This document shows positions 1 through 7,715 of a DNA stretch of 37,548 bases, piece by piece. The position numbers and the translations under genes are program-made. Source of the stretch: a virus. Positions within the stretch are counted from its first letter, which is position 1. Each line of letters starts with the position of its first letter. The notes under the pieces are model-generated. The model was not told where the DNA came from and did no database searches. It saw only the letters and a program-made list of their open reading frames with translations. The stretch spans positions 1 through 37,548 of the IMG/VR virus record IMGVR_UViG_3300048588_000274, one strand, 5' to 3'.

Positions 1-127
1 CAGGCGGCTTTGTAACAGCGCCTGATGACCTTAAGTATGTAGCTTTAGAGGGCGTTAAACAGATGTTTATTGCTTCCAATGCAGTTACACCAGGGGCTGG
101 TGGTGAAATTAAATCTGAGAAAATAGG
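1..127. repeat. Terminal direct repeat (left copy of circular overlap)
   Basis: Bases 1-127 are identical to bases 37422-37548. The repeat lies inside the head-tail connector gene, and joining the ends gives an unbroken reading frame of 205 codons. The simplest reading is a circular contig with an assembler overlap (127 is a common largest k-mer), so the genome is circular or circularly permuted. A true packaging repeat inside a coding gene is less likely. Confidence 0.9.
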
Positions 128-242
128 CGATTACTCAGTGACTTATCAAGATACATTAGGCAGCGTAGCTGGTAGCACTTTACCTAGATGGGTTGCAGCT
201 AACTCCTTTATTCTAGACAAATATAAAAGGAAATATGTATGA
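3..242 (+). CDS. Head-tail connector protein, C-terminal part (continues from 37046)
   Basis: This is the 3' part of the connector gene that starts with GTG at 37046 and crosses the circular junction. The joined protein is 205 aa. The reading frame enters at base 3 and ends with TGA at 240-242, which overlaps the ATG of the next gene (ATGA). See the entry at 37046 for the family assignment. It is complete on the circle and only appears broken because of where the window was opened. Confidence 0.85.
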   Translation, partial: GGFVTAPDDLKYVALEGVKQMFIASNAVTPGAGGEIKSEKIGDYSVTYQDTLGSVAGSTLPRWVAANSFILDKYKRKYV

Positions 243-556
243 TAAGCAGACGATACAACACAACCTTTGCTAGTAGCAGAATGGTTACGACATCGGGCGG
301 GCGTTACTCAGTGCCCTCTGGCATAGTTTTGAGCGCCCCTTGTGTGATCATGCCGGTAACCGACACCGCAAAGCTATTCAACCAAAACAATTGGGGTAAG
401 GAATTCATGCTTTTTTGTGATATGGGTTATGATGTGAAGCCGAATGATGGCCTTACATCAGGCGGTACTGACTATACCGTCCAGGGTGTGACTTCACACC
501 CATCGCTAATTGGCACCGATAATGGCCACTTAGAAATAAACATATTCAGACCATGA
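239..556 (+). CDS. Putative head-closure (stopper) protein, 105 aa
   Basis: The family is not recognised from sequence alone. The product is small, mostly beta in character with many Thr, Ser and Gly, has no membrane segment, and ends in a short aromatic tail. It lies directly after the connector gene (4-base ATGA overlap) and before the HK97-gp10-like neck gene (overlap at 553). That is the slot of the head-closure protein in HK97-like head-tail modules. The role is inferred from synteny only. Confidence 0.5.
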   Translation: MISRRYNTTFASSRMVTTSGGRYSVPSGIVLSAPCVIMPVTDTAKLFNQNNWGKEFMLFCDMGYDVKPNDGLTSGGTDYTVQGVTSHPSLIGTDNGHLEINIFRP

Positions 557-1047
557 TAAGCTCAAACATGACAATCAGGTGGGGTAGCTATCTAACAGCC
601 CCCAAGCGTGAGGTTGCAGAACGTATAGTAAAGTCTATGCGTAAGGTATCTAACCTACTAATCAAGGCTATGAAGCTAGAAATACCAGTAGATCAAGGGG
701 GTGCCAAGAAACATGTAGGCAAAGTGTTGACTAAAGACCAGTTAGTAGTATCTAGTAGCGCGCGGTCTGATGGCGGTTTCAACTACCCGGCTGCTATTGC
801 AGGCGGGACGGGAAAATATAAAGGCGATGCTAAAGACTACGAGAACGGTGGGCGTGTGCGTGCTAGCCTGAGCCAGTTCCGTACCAAAGAGGGCAAATTA
901 CTCCAACGTAAAAAAATAATGAGATTTTTCGCAGGCTTACGCGCGCGCGGTGTTGTACTCTCAATCAAACCCAACAAATTTGCAGCCAGGGCGCTTGAGA
1001 ATAGTCAAGATAAAATACAGGATATAATTTCAAACACATTTAAATAA
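553..1047 (+). CDS. HK97 gp10-like neck/tail-completion protein, 164 aa
   Basis: The protein is basic. Residues about 25-60 form an amphipathic helix followed by a segment containing IPVDQGG, the pattern seen in HK97-gp10-like and minor tail proteins, where a helix is followed by a short motif ahead of a beta sheet. The length fits that family (about 120-170 aa). It overlaps the gene before (ATGA) and touches the gene after (TAATG), which suggests tight translational coupling. It likely acts in joining head to tail. The family call is moderate and rests partly on position. Confidence 0.6.
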   Translation: MISSNMTIRWGSYLTAPKREVAERIVKSMRKVSNLLIKAMKLEIPVDQGGAKKHVGKVLTKDQLVVSSSARSDGGFNYPAAIAGGTGKYKGDAKDYENGGRVRASLSQFRTKEGKLLQRKKIMRFFAGLRARGVVLSIKPNKFAARALENSQDKIQDIISNTFK

Positions 1048-1532
1048 TGGGAATCACTAATCCAATACGTAACGCAATAACTGCTAAGCTAATTCAAGAC
1101 ATGGAGGACTTAGTCATCGTGGGTGATGATGAGCCTGTATTCGGCGATGTGCAAATGATCTATGTCCAAAAACCTACCGTGCTACCAGCTTGTGGTGTTA
1201 GGCCTATCGGGCTATCAGTTAAAGACCAGGACCTATCTTCTGACTACCTTAACTACCAGTATGAAATCAGTGCCTATGAGTTTCTAGAATCAGCTGGTAC
1301 TAACTCAGAGGTCAAGAACCGTATGGACAGGTTGGGTGATATTGAGGACGCTGTTATAAATTACATTAGTGAAATACCCAACAACCTAGAATACGGTGTG
1401 ACTGGCTACCATGTCATGACCACCGAAATAAATAATACTGATTATGATATCAGAGAAACCGAACAGGGTATATTGCTATTCGTGTTTATCGAGGTCTCTA
1501 TACAGATATACAACCCCTTTATTAAAGAGTAA
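1047..1532 (+). CDS. Putative tail terminator protein, 161 aa
   Basis: This is an acidic protein lying between the gp10-like gene and the tail tube gene, the usual slot of the tail terminator that caps the tube and binds the neck. The sequence has an N-terminal helix, a central strand-rich part, and a C-terminal strand (LLFVFIEVSIQIYNP) typical of this fold. The start overlaps the previous stop by one base (TAATG). Assignment is by position and general composition. Confidence 0.5.
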   Translation: MGITNPIRNAITAKLIQDMEDLVIVGDDEPVFGDVQMIYVQKPTVLPACGVRPIGLSVKDQDLSSDYLNYQYEISAYEFLESAGTNSEVKNRMDRLGDIEDAVINYISEIPNNLEYGVTGYHVMTTEINNTDYDIRETEQGILLFVFIEVSIQIYNPFIKE

Positions 1533-1573
1533 CTTTTGCACTCAGCTCTAGCGATCTGTTATTAATAATTATT

Positions 1574-1717
1574 ATGAAAGCTAAGAAAGTAACAAAGGTT
1601 GCCCCCGCGCAGCTTAAACCGTTTGTATATTATATAGATGGCCGTAAAGTCGTGGTATGGGCGGAAAATGAGAGCGAGTCTAAATTAATTTTAATTAGTA
1701 AAAAACAAAATGGCTAA
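1574..1717 (+). CDS. Small basic protein, 47 aa, unknown
   Basis: A short ORF starts at ATG 1574 and ends with TAA at 1715-1717, overlapping the start of the tail tube gene by 8 bp. The product begins MKAKKVTKVAPAQ and carries a beta-like stretch (FVYYIDGRKVVVWA) followed by a Ser/Glu-rich turn. Such end-to-end overlap with the next gene supports translation. No family is recognised. It fills what would otherwise be a 178-bp gap in a tightly packed operon. Confidence 0.5.
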   Translation: MKAKKVTKVAPAQLKPFVYYIDGRKVVVWAENESESKLILISKKQNG

Positions 1718-2705
1718 TGGAGTAAAAAGAAAAATAAAGGTTGGTATGGCATTAGAGGACACTTTTGGTGGCGATGCTAGCACAACCCCAGTTGCGATGA
1801 TGATCAATGAGTTTTCATATGAACTGCAAGACAACGTAGTATTAAATGAATCAGCAGTGGGTTCTACATATAAGTATAACCACGCTATTAGAGACACTCA
1901 AATGGCAACATTCACTTTGAATGCAAAGGTAGACGAGAATACTCTGCCATTGTTTTTTGCACAAAAGTTTGGTATCACTAGCAACCCAGTTGGTGGTGAT
2001 AGCGGCGCTTATGAGCATGTGCTAGCCTATTCAAACAACAACTACTTAAAGTCTACTAAGATCTATCTAGACGATACTGATAGAACGGGCGACGTTTTCA
2101 GCGGTATGTTATTCTCAAGTATCAATATCATTCCCGAAACTAATCAGTTCGTTAGAATTGAAGCGGAAGGTACTTGTCTATACGCTGTTGAGTCAGGATT
2201 AACCCTGTCTATTAGCGATACTACACGTGAGTTTGTTTCTAGACATTCAGCTTTCTCATTAGTAACTTCAGGCGCTACATTCGCATCGTACGATGTTAAG
2301 ACTGCAAACTATAATCATGAATTCACCTTGTCAGATGAGGCTACCAACTTCTCATTAGGCTCTGCTGATATGCAAGCTCAGTTCGTTAATGAAGATGAGT
2401 ATACGGCTGAACTTACAGCCTTAATGAGCGACAAAACACTCAGAGGTTACAAAAATGCAGCCACAATGCTTAAATACAAGCATGTCATGACCGATACCGG
2501 ACGTATTATTTCAGGTTCTACGGCTTCTACTAGCCCTATCATTACATTTGAGTACCCACGTGCGGTCATTACTGAGTTAGTTGAAAGGGACGGCGCTGCT
2601 GGTGATATTGTTAAACAGAACTTCACATTGACAGCATTAGACGTGCCATCAGTATCGGATTGCCCGCTCAAAATTACAGTCAGGAACAACGTAGCCAGTT
2701 ACTAA
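1710..2705 (+). CDS. Major tail tube protein, 331 aa
   Basis: This is probably the tube-forming subunit of the siphovirus tail. The N-terminus (KIKVGMALEDTFG) and the alternating strand pattern with few charged clusters resemble phage tail-tube families. Position supports it: it comes just before the frameshifted tail chaperones and the tape measure. Length (331 aa) is at the large end for tube proteins and may include an extra surface domain near the C-terminus. The start at 1710 gives MANGVKRKIK and lies within the end of the 47-aa gene. Confidence 0.75.
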   Translation: MANGVKRKIKVGMALEDTFGGDASTTPVAMMINEFSYELQDNVVLNESAVGSTYKYNHAIRDTQMATFTLNAKVDENTLPLFFAQKFGITSNPVGGDSGAYEHVLAYSNNNYLKSTKIYLDDTDRTGDVFSGMLFSSINIIPETNQFVRIEAEGTCLYAVESGLTLSISDTTREFVSRHSAFSLVTSGATFASYDVKTANYNHEFTLSDEATNFSLGSADMQAQFVNEDEYTAELTALMSDKTLRGYKNAATMLKYKHVMTDTGRIISGSTASTSPIITFEYPRAVITELVERDGAAGDIVKQNFTLTALDVPSVSDCPLKITVRNNVASY

Positions 2706-2731
2706 TTTATTTAATAATTAACGCTCTAAAC

Positions 2732-3145
2732 ATGGCAATCGAAAGAATAAAAACAATTGACTTAAGTAAATTTGATAGTAACTGGGCTGATAGCTATATA
2801 AAGGTAGCAACTCGAGGTTGGAACGACCAAATGCGTATCCAAAAGGAGTTATCGGCGCAGCAACGTGAACTAGAATCATTAGATAACAAACGTGCTAAGT
2901 TAGCGGCTTTAGATTCAACACCTGAGAACGATGACGCGCTTGCAAAAGTTAATCTAGCGTTAGAGGGTATTAGCCAAAGTATTATTGAATTTGTGGCTAA
3001 GCTAATCGAAGGCAGGTTCCGCGAGGGCAAGATAATGGACAATGGCGTTCTTAGAGATATTAAAGCAGAAGAGCTTAGAGATTTAGACCAAGAGGTTATT
3101 AACGAAATAGGACAGGCGATTGCAGGTACAAGCCCAAAAGTATAG
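2732..3145 (+). CDS. Tail assembly chaperone, short (G-like) form, 137 aa
   Basis: The start at ATG 2732 is chosen because upstream codons lie in the tube gene tail. The product is highly helical and charged (residues 40-110 have coiled-coil character) and ends at TAG 3143-3145. Position between tube and tape measure is the hallmark of lambda G/GT-type tail chaperones, which bind tape measure and tube subunits before assembly and are absent from the virion. The ORF ends 4 codons after a classic -1 slippery heptamer, so a longer form is also made (see next entry). Confidence 0.8.
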   Translation: MAIERIKTIDLSKFDSNWADSYIKVATRGWNDQMRIQKELSAQQRELESLDNKRAKLAALDSTPENDDALAKVNLALEGISQSIIEFVAKLIEGRFREGKIMDNGVLRDIKAEELRDLDQEVINEIGQAIAGTSPKV

Positions 3146-3354
3146 ACGCCGTAAGGGATTACATACTTTACGGCGACGATAGTAACATGGACGAGGAGGT
3201 ATATAGCAGATTAATGTTAGCTAGATACCAACAGTTGACAAAGTGTACATGGGACGAGGCTAGAGATGAAGACTATGAAGACGTTTTATTCACACTAGCG
3301 GTCAAAGCCTCTGAAATAGAGCTGCAAAATAAAAAAAGTAAAAGAAAGAAATAA
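2732..3354 (+). CDS. Tail assembly chaperone, -1 frameshifted (GT-like) form, 207 aa
   Basis: Reading in frame to base 3139 (136 codons) and shifting back one base there continues with SIDAVRDYILYGDD and stays open for 71 codons to TAA at 3352-3354, which overlaps the tape measure ATG. The extension is acidic and helical, then ends in a Lys-rich tail (KKSKRKK). It has no start codon of its own at the junction, so it can be reached only by frameshifting. This matches the lambda gpG-gpGT scheme, in which a few percent of ribosomes make the long form that recruits the tube protein. Confidence 0.8.
3133..3175 (+). promoter_or_regulatory. Programmed -1 ribosomal frameshift signal
   Basis: CCCAAAA at 3133-3139 is in the correct phase (C CCA AAA) for a tandem -1 slip to CCC AAA. 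Seven bases downstream a perfect 8-bp stem forms between CGCCGTAA (3147-3154) and TTACGGCG (3168-3175) with a 13-base loop. Slippery heptamer, short spacer and strong hairpin together are the standard arrangement for -1 frameshifting, here between the two tail chaperone frames. Confidence 0.85.
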
Positions 3355-5075
3355 TGGCAAAAACAACAGAGGCAGAGATAGTAGTAAAAGCAAAAGACCA
3401 GGCAAGTGGCATCCTAGGTAAGATTAAGTCTGGCTTAGGTGGTGTTGCGCAAACTGCTTCTGGCTTTGTTATCGGCGGCGTCGTGCTTGGCACGCTTGGC
3501 AAACTTAAAGACGCTGCTCTTGGCGCGGCTGCTGGCATGCTCGATTATGCTGCAAGTATGGAGCAAAGCAAAATATCATTTACTACAATGCTTGGCTCTG
3601 CTGAGAAAGCAGATAAATTAATGGCTGATATCAAGGAGACGGCTGCTTCTACACCTTTCGAAGTAGCCGGTTTAACAGCAGCCTCGAAACAATTATTAGC
3701 TTTTGGCATTGAGACTGATAATATAATCCCGTCTTTAAGGATGTTGGGTGATGTCGCCTCGGGTATAGGCGCTGATGTCGGCGATCTATCCTATCTATTT
3801 GGTACTATCAAAACCCAAGGGAAGGCTATGACAGTAGATATAAATCAATTTGCTAATCGTGGTATACCTATATGGGATGAGCTAGCTAAAATCACAGGTA
3901 AAAGTGGGAGTGAGTTAAGAAAATTTGTTGAAGAGGGCAAAGTAGGCTTCCCACAAGTAGAACAGGTCTTCAAAAACCTAACAGGTGAAGGGGGTAAGTT
4001 TTTCGGCCTTATGGAAAATCAAAGCCAATCATTCTCTGGTATTATGTCCAATATCTCAGACTCAATCAATGAGGGCCTAGACCAGCTAATGACTGATACT
4101 GGTATATTTGACGCCTTAAAAACTGGCATGGACGGCTTCCGTGAGTTCTTAGATGGTTTTTTCAGCGGCATTGAGGAAAATATGCCAACCATTAAAGAAG
4201 CACTTAAATCATTAGGCGATGCTTTCTTAAATCTAAATGAGGCTTTCAACCTTTTCGGAAACGATAAGGATTCTGTTATGACTAGCCCATTCGACACAGG
4301 CGCGGGTGCCGCTAATATATTTACGACTGTTATCCAGGGCGTTGTTGGTGCGGTTACTCAACTTGTTAACTGGGTCGCAAATAACAAAGATGCAATAGTC
4401 AAGTTTTTTGAGGATGGTAAAAAAGCTGTAACCGATGTCATCGCCTTTGTTGGGCAATTGATAACTACGGTCCAAAGTATAGTAGGCACGGTGTCATCAG
4501 TCGTGGCATTTTTTGTCAACGGGTTTAATTTCTTAATGTCAGTCATTACATCAGTGCGAAACCTTGCAGAAGCGTTTATTGCAGCTTTGGTAGCCAAGGT
4601 AACTGGTTTTGTTAAAAGGGTTACTGATATCGCTAACACACTAGCTTCCGCTTTCACACAGAAATTTGAGGAGATAAAAAATAAAGCCTCTCAAATCGTC
4701 GAAGATATCATCGGGTTTTTCCGCGATCTGCCTAGCAGGATATCCAGCTTCATTTCTAATATCAAACTGCCTAGTATTCAATTGCCTAGTATATTTGGCG
4801 GCGGAGGCGGTGAACAAAAGCATTATGGCGGCTTTGTTAGAGGTTATGCAACAGGTGGTATAGTAGGCGGCATGCGTGCTGGTACCGGTAGGGACAATAT
4901 CATGATCAGAGCTGAAAAAGGTGAAGCGGTGTTAACCAAGAGACAACAAGAAAGCATCATGAACCAGTTAGACAATAGCGGCGGCCAACCAATAACGATC
5001 AACAATAATTTTACTTCAACTATGGACGTGTCGACTTTGGCAACAAGGCTGGCATTCCAACTTAAAGCAGTATGA
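3354..5075 (+). CDS. Tail tape measure protein, 573 aa
   Basis: Residues about 60-240 match the lambda-type tape measure N-terminal domain: ISFTTMLGS, then TPFEVAGL, LLAFGIE, MLGDVASGIG, LYLFGTIKTQG-like and NQFANRGIPIWDEL. Residues about 325-420 hold hydrophobic stretches, followed by an amphipathic helix region and a Gly-rich segment (GGGGGEQ, GGFVRGYATGG) near the C-terminus. The protein sets tail length; at the usual 0.15 nm per residue, 573 aa predicts a tail near 86 nm, shorter than lambda. It follows the tail chaperones (TAATG) and precedes Dit with a 4-base overlap. Confidence 0.92.
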   Translation: MAKTTEAEIVVKAKDQASGILGKIKSGLGGVAQTASGFVIGGVVLGTLGKLKDAALGAAAGMLDYAASMEQSKISFTTMLGSAEKADKLMADIKETAASTPFEVAGLTAASKQLLAFGIETDNIIPSLRMLGDVASGIGADVGDLSYLFGTIKTQGKAMTVDINQFANRGIPIWDELAKITGKSGSELRKFVEEGKVGFPQVEQVFKNLTGEGGKFFGLMENQSQSFSGIMSNISDSINEGLDQLMTDTGIFDALKTGMDGFREFLDGFFSGIEENMPTIKEALKSLGDAFLNLNEAFNLFGNDKDSVMTSPFDTGAGAANIFTTVIQGVVGAVTQLVNWVANNKDAIVKFFEDGKKAVTDVIAFVGQLITTVQSIVGTVSSVVAFFVNGFNFLMSVITSVRNLAEAFIAALVAKVTGFVKRVTDIANTLASAFTQKFEEIKNKASQIVEDIIGFFRDLPSRISSFISNIKLPSIQLPSIFGGGGGEQKHYGGFVRGYATGGIVGGMRAGTGRDNIMIRAEKGEAVLTKRQQESIMNQLDNSGGQPITINNNFTSTMDVSTLATRLAFQLKAV

Positions 5076-5926
5076 GCATAAGTTTATACAGTATTAATTT
5101 CAACGGCCTTACACTTGATGTAAGCACTGGCTTTACGGTGCAAGTACAAGACGGCGCTGCCGGCGTGCCTACTAGAGTTTCTAAAAACAATCTAACAGGT
5201 CAGGACGGTGGGGTTATCAATGCTGTGCTCAAAGGTATGAGGGTATTGACCTTTGAGGGTACAATTACGGGAGCAGATGCCACCGAATTTTTTGCACGTA
5301 GGCGCACCCTAATCAATGCCTTTAATACAAGCGCTGGTAGGCAGACACTAACTCTCACGACATGGGATGGGCTTACCTATACTATTGATGCTTTTTGCAC
5401 GGGAGAACCTGACATAAAAGACGTATCTGGTGATGTAACCCAAACAAGATACCAGGTGATTTTAGAATGCCCTAACCCGCTATTTAACGTGTCTGGCAGC
5501 GCGGTTGTTGAGACTGCAACCCCAGTGCTTGGTAGTAAAGGTTTTACTATACCATTTACAATACCGTTCCCTATAGGTAACCAAGAAACAGGTTCTACTA
5601 TTACCATCGTTAACAGCGGTGATACCGCTGTAATACCTACATTTAAATTAGATGGCCTGCTTGATAATCCAAAGGTGGCTAATCTTACTACTAGTGAAAG
5701 TTTTACTATTGCGACTTCTATTACTAATGGTAGATATGTGGATCTGTACATAGACAATGGTGATAAGTTTGTTTTGCTAGATGGTGTTACACCTTATTAC
5801 CAGTATTTTGCAGGAGATTTATTCACAATCCAGCCTGGTGCAAACATCATTAAGCTAACAGCTGAAAGCAGCGATGTAGATGGGCTATTAACAATAACCT
5901 ACTCTGATAAACGTAATGGCCTTTAG
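5072..5926 (+). CDS. Distal tail protein (Dit-like), 284 aa
   Basis: The family resemblance is to siphovirus distal tail proteins: an N-terminal beta domain (SINFNGLTLDVSTGF), a central segment GADATEFFARRRTLINAFN followed by LTLTTWDGLTYTI and the strand VILECPNPLFN, and a C-terminal galectin-like beta domain. Dit forms the hexameric ring joining the tail tube to the tip. It follows tape measure (ATGA overlap) and precedes the hub gene (11-bp overlap), the standard order in siphoviruses with Dit/Tal tips. Confidence 0.8.
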   Translation: MSISLYSINFNGLTLDVSTGFTVQVQDGAAGVPTRVSKNNLTGQDGGVINAVLKGMRVLTFEGTITGADATEFFARRRTLINAFNTSAGRQTLTLTTWDGLTYTIDAFCTGEPDIKDVSGDVTQTRYQVILECPNPLFNVSGSAVVETATPVLGSKGFTIPFTIPFPIGNQETGSTITIVNSGDTAVIPTFKLDGLLDNPKVANLTTSESFTIATSITNGRYVDLYIDNGDKFVLLDGVTPYYQYFAGDLFTIQPGANIIKLTAESSDVDGLLTITYSDKRNGL

Positions 5927-6968
5927 TATCGAAGTCTACAATCTAAACACCACGAACGGTGCTTACACTAAGATAGACGAAATAGGCAATTTCCTTAACG
6001 CTCAATTCTATAATATTGTAGGCGGCGTTGGTGTGGCGAAATTCCGTATAGCTGGTAATAGCGCAAAAGCACTGCTAGCTAATTTTGTAAGATATAAAAC
6101 TACTTATGTGATCAGAGAAGGCTCTGTTATTAGATGGGTTGGTGAAATACATGACCTGACTTTTGAAAGACAAGACGCGGATTATTGGTGGACGGTAGAT
6201 GCGTTTAGTGTGCTCAAAAAATTAGAAGGTAGATACACACCAAGATTTGTAGAATATAAGAACACCGCCCAAGGAGAAATACTTTGGCAACTTTTACTTG
6301 CAACACAAATGAAGACTAACGGTCATCTAGGTATATCGCAGGGTACTACTGAAGGGTTTATTAGGGATAGATCTTATGAGTTCATAAACTTAAAAGATGC
6401 GTTTGTCAATATGAGCAAGGTCATTAACGGCTGCGAGTTCTACTTTGACGCAACTACAAACGCGCAAGGTTTGTTTACAGGTTACACTCTAAATACCAGA
6501 CTACCATCATCTACCTACCGCACAAATCTACCGCCTATCAACATAGGATTAGGTTCTAATGTCATTAGGTATACAGCAAAGCCGCTCGGAGATGTAACCA
6601 ACTCGGTTACGGTCAAGGGCGCTGGTACAGGCGATGAGTATCTGACAGCCGCGGCGGTTGATGAGGCTAGTGGTACTGCGTTTGGACTAAGAGAGAGTGT
6701 TGTTTCTAAAAATGATGTTCAAGAGCTACCAACTTTGCAGGACTGGGCCGATGGTATTGTAGAAACTGATAGATTTAGTACTTATATTATAGAACTGGAA
6801 ATGGTTACTGATAGCAATTTAAACCCTGATGCTTTTTTTGAGGGTGATATTCTTAATATCACAGTTGACAAATTTGTTGGGCAATGCACAGTCCTGTCCA
6901 AAGAGTTCTCGGTTAGTCCAGAAGGCATATTAGAATGGGGAATGAAAGTTAAATTTGTATTCATATAA
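5916..6968 (+). CDS. Tail tip hub protein (Gp37-like/Tal N-domain-like), 350 aa
   Basis: The sequence resembles the siphovirus ReqiPepy6 Gp37-like family, a version of the gp27-type hub fold: N-terminal IEVYNLNTTNG strand, aromatic motif around DADYWWTVDAFSVLKKLEGR, EILWQLL helix, and a central part with VIRYTAKPLGDVTNSVTVKGAG typical of hub domains. The C-terminal part has FFEGDILNITVD, a common hub strand. It has no large enzymatic C-terminal domain, so it is the short type. Its place right after Dit supports a role as trimeric tail hub. Confidence 0.75.
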   Translation: MAFSIEVYNLNTTNGAYTKIDEIGNFLNAQFYNIVGGVGVAKFRIAGNSAKALLANFVRYKTTYVIREGSVIRWVGEIHDLTFERQDADYWWTVDAFSVLKKLEGRYTPRFVEYKNTAQGEILWQLLLATQMKTNGHLGISQGTTEGFIRDRSYEFINLKDAFVNMSKVINGCEFYFDATTNAQGLFTGYTLNTRLPSSTYRTNLPPINIGLGSNVIRYTAKPLGDVTNSVTVKGAGTGDEYLTAAAVDEASGTAFGLRESVVSKNDVQELPTLQDWADGIVETDRFSTYIIELEMVTDSNLNPDAFFEGDILNITVDKFVGQCTVLSKEFSVSPEGILEWGMKVKFVFI

Positions 6969-6970
6969 AC

Positions 6971-7693
6971 ATGGAAAGCTTACTGCCGCTCGATAACGCA
7001 TTAGTCACAACTATACAGGACCTGAAACAACAGCAGCACGCCGCTAGCGTGTCTACACAAAACTATATAGGAGGATGGTATCCGCTATTATCTACCCTGT
7101 ATACTTACAACGCCGATAATGTTATTAACGTGGCTGGTATTGAAATAGACAAATTCTCATTAGGTCAAATGCTGTGGATAATACAGGGTGGCTCGGCTAA
7201 GTATTTTTATGTCACCAAAGTAGACAAAGTAAATGGACTAATTAAAGTCAACGCTGGGAATGAATATACATATACCAATATTGACATCGATAAAATTTAT
7301 ATTGCTACATCAAGTAATCCTGTAGGGTTCCCGCCGGCTTTCTCGGTTACTATAGCTGCGACTGACACGTCAAATGAATCTATTAGCTCTCAAGATTGCA
7401 ATTTATATATGATTAATGGGCTTGTTATTCTCAATTTCCAGACCGAGAACTGGAACAAAACAGGTAGCGCCACGGCAACGGTGCAGGGTGATCTACCTAT
7501 AAAGGGTAATCCAAACCGTATGCACTGGCATGCTGGTATCGCGCTTAGAAGCAATGCCACACCGGTAGCTGGGAGACTCCAGATAAATGGCAACACTTTT
7601 GTGCTCTATCGTTTAGACGGCGGAACCTTTGCAGCTAGCGGTCTAGCGGCTATTGGTGCCACCTTTAATATCACTTACCTTTGTGATGAGTAA
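6971..7693 (+). CDS. Tail tip/baseplate protein with fibre-type beta domain, 240 aa
   Basis: The N-terminus is a short helical segment (DNALVTTIQDLKQQQHAA). Residues about 35-120 form a beta domain that is paralogous to one in the next gene: shared pattern GGW.PL, then QGGS.KYFYVT, a Gly-turn, YT, and GFP. The C-terminal 110 residues are a separate beta domain rich in Gly, Thr and Asn. Such domains are common in phage tail tips and receptor-binding proteins. The start at 6971 lies 2 bp after the hub stop and has no visible Shine-Dalgarno. Confidence 0.6.
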   Translation: MESLLPLDNALVTTIQDLKQQQHAASVSTQNYIGGWYPLLSTLYTYNADNVINVAGIEIDKFSLGQMLWIIQGGSAKYFYVTKVDKVNGLIKVNAGNEYTYTNIDIDKIYIATSSNPVGFPPAFSVTIAATDTSNESISSQDCNLYMINGLVILNFQTENWNKTGSATATVQGDLPIKGNPNRMHWHAGIALRSNATPVAGRLQINGNTFVLYRLDGGTFAASGLAAIGATFNITYLCDE

Positions 7694-7715
7694 TTAAAAT
7701 AAGTTAATATACACT

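Noticed and set aside
1528-1541. GAGTAACTTTTGCA found here and again at 34844-34857 as a shared regulatory element
   Set aside because: A 14-base match is expected by chance in an A/T-rich sequence of this size, and no promoter is attached to it.
4019-4657. Leftward ORFs inside the tape measure gene
   Set aside because: They are frame shadows of the long, well-supported tape measure gene.
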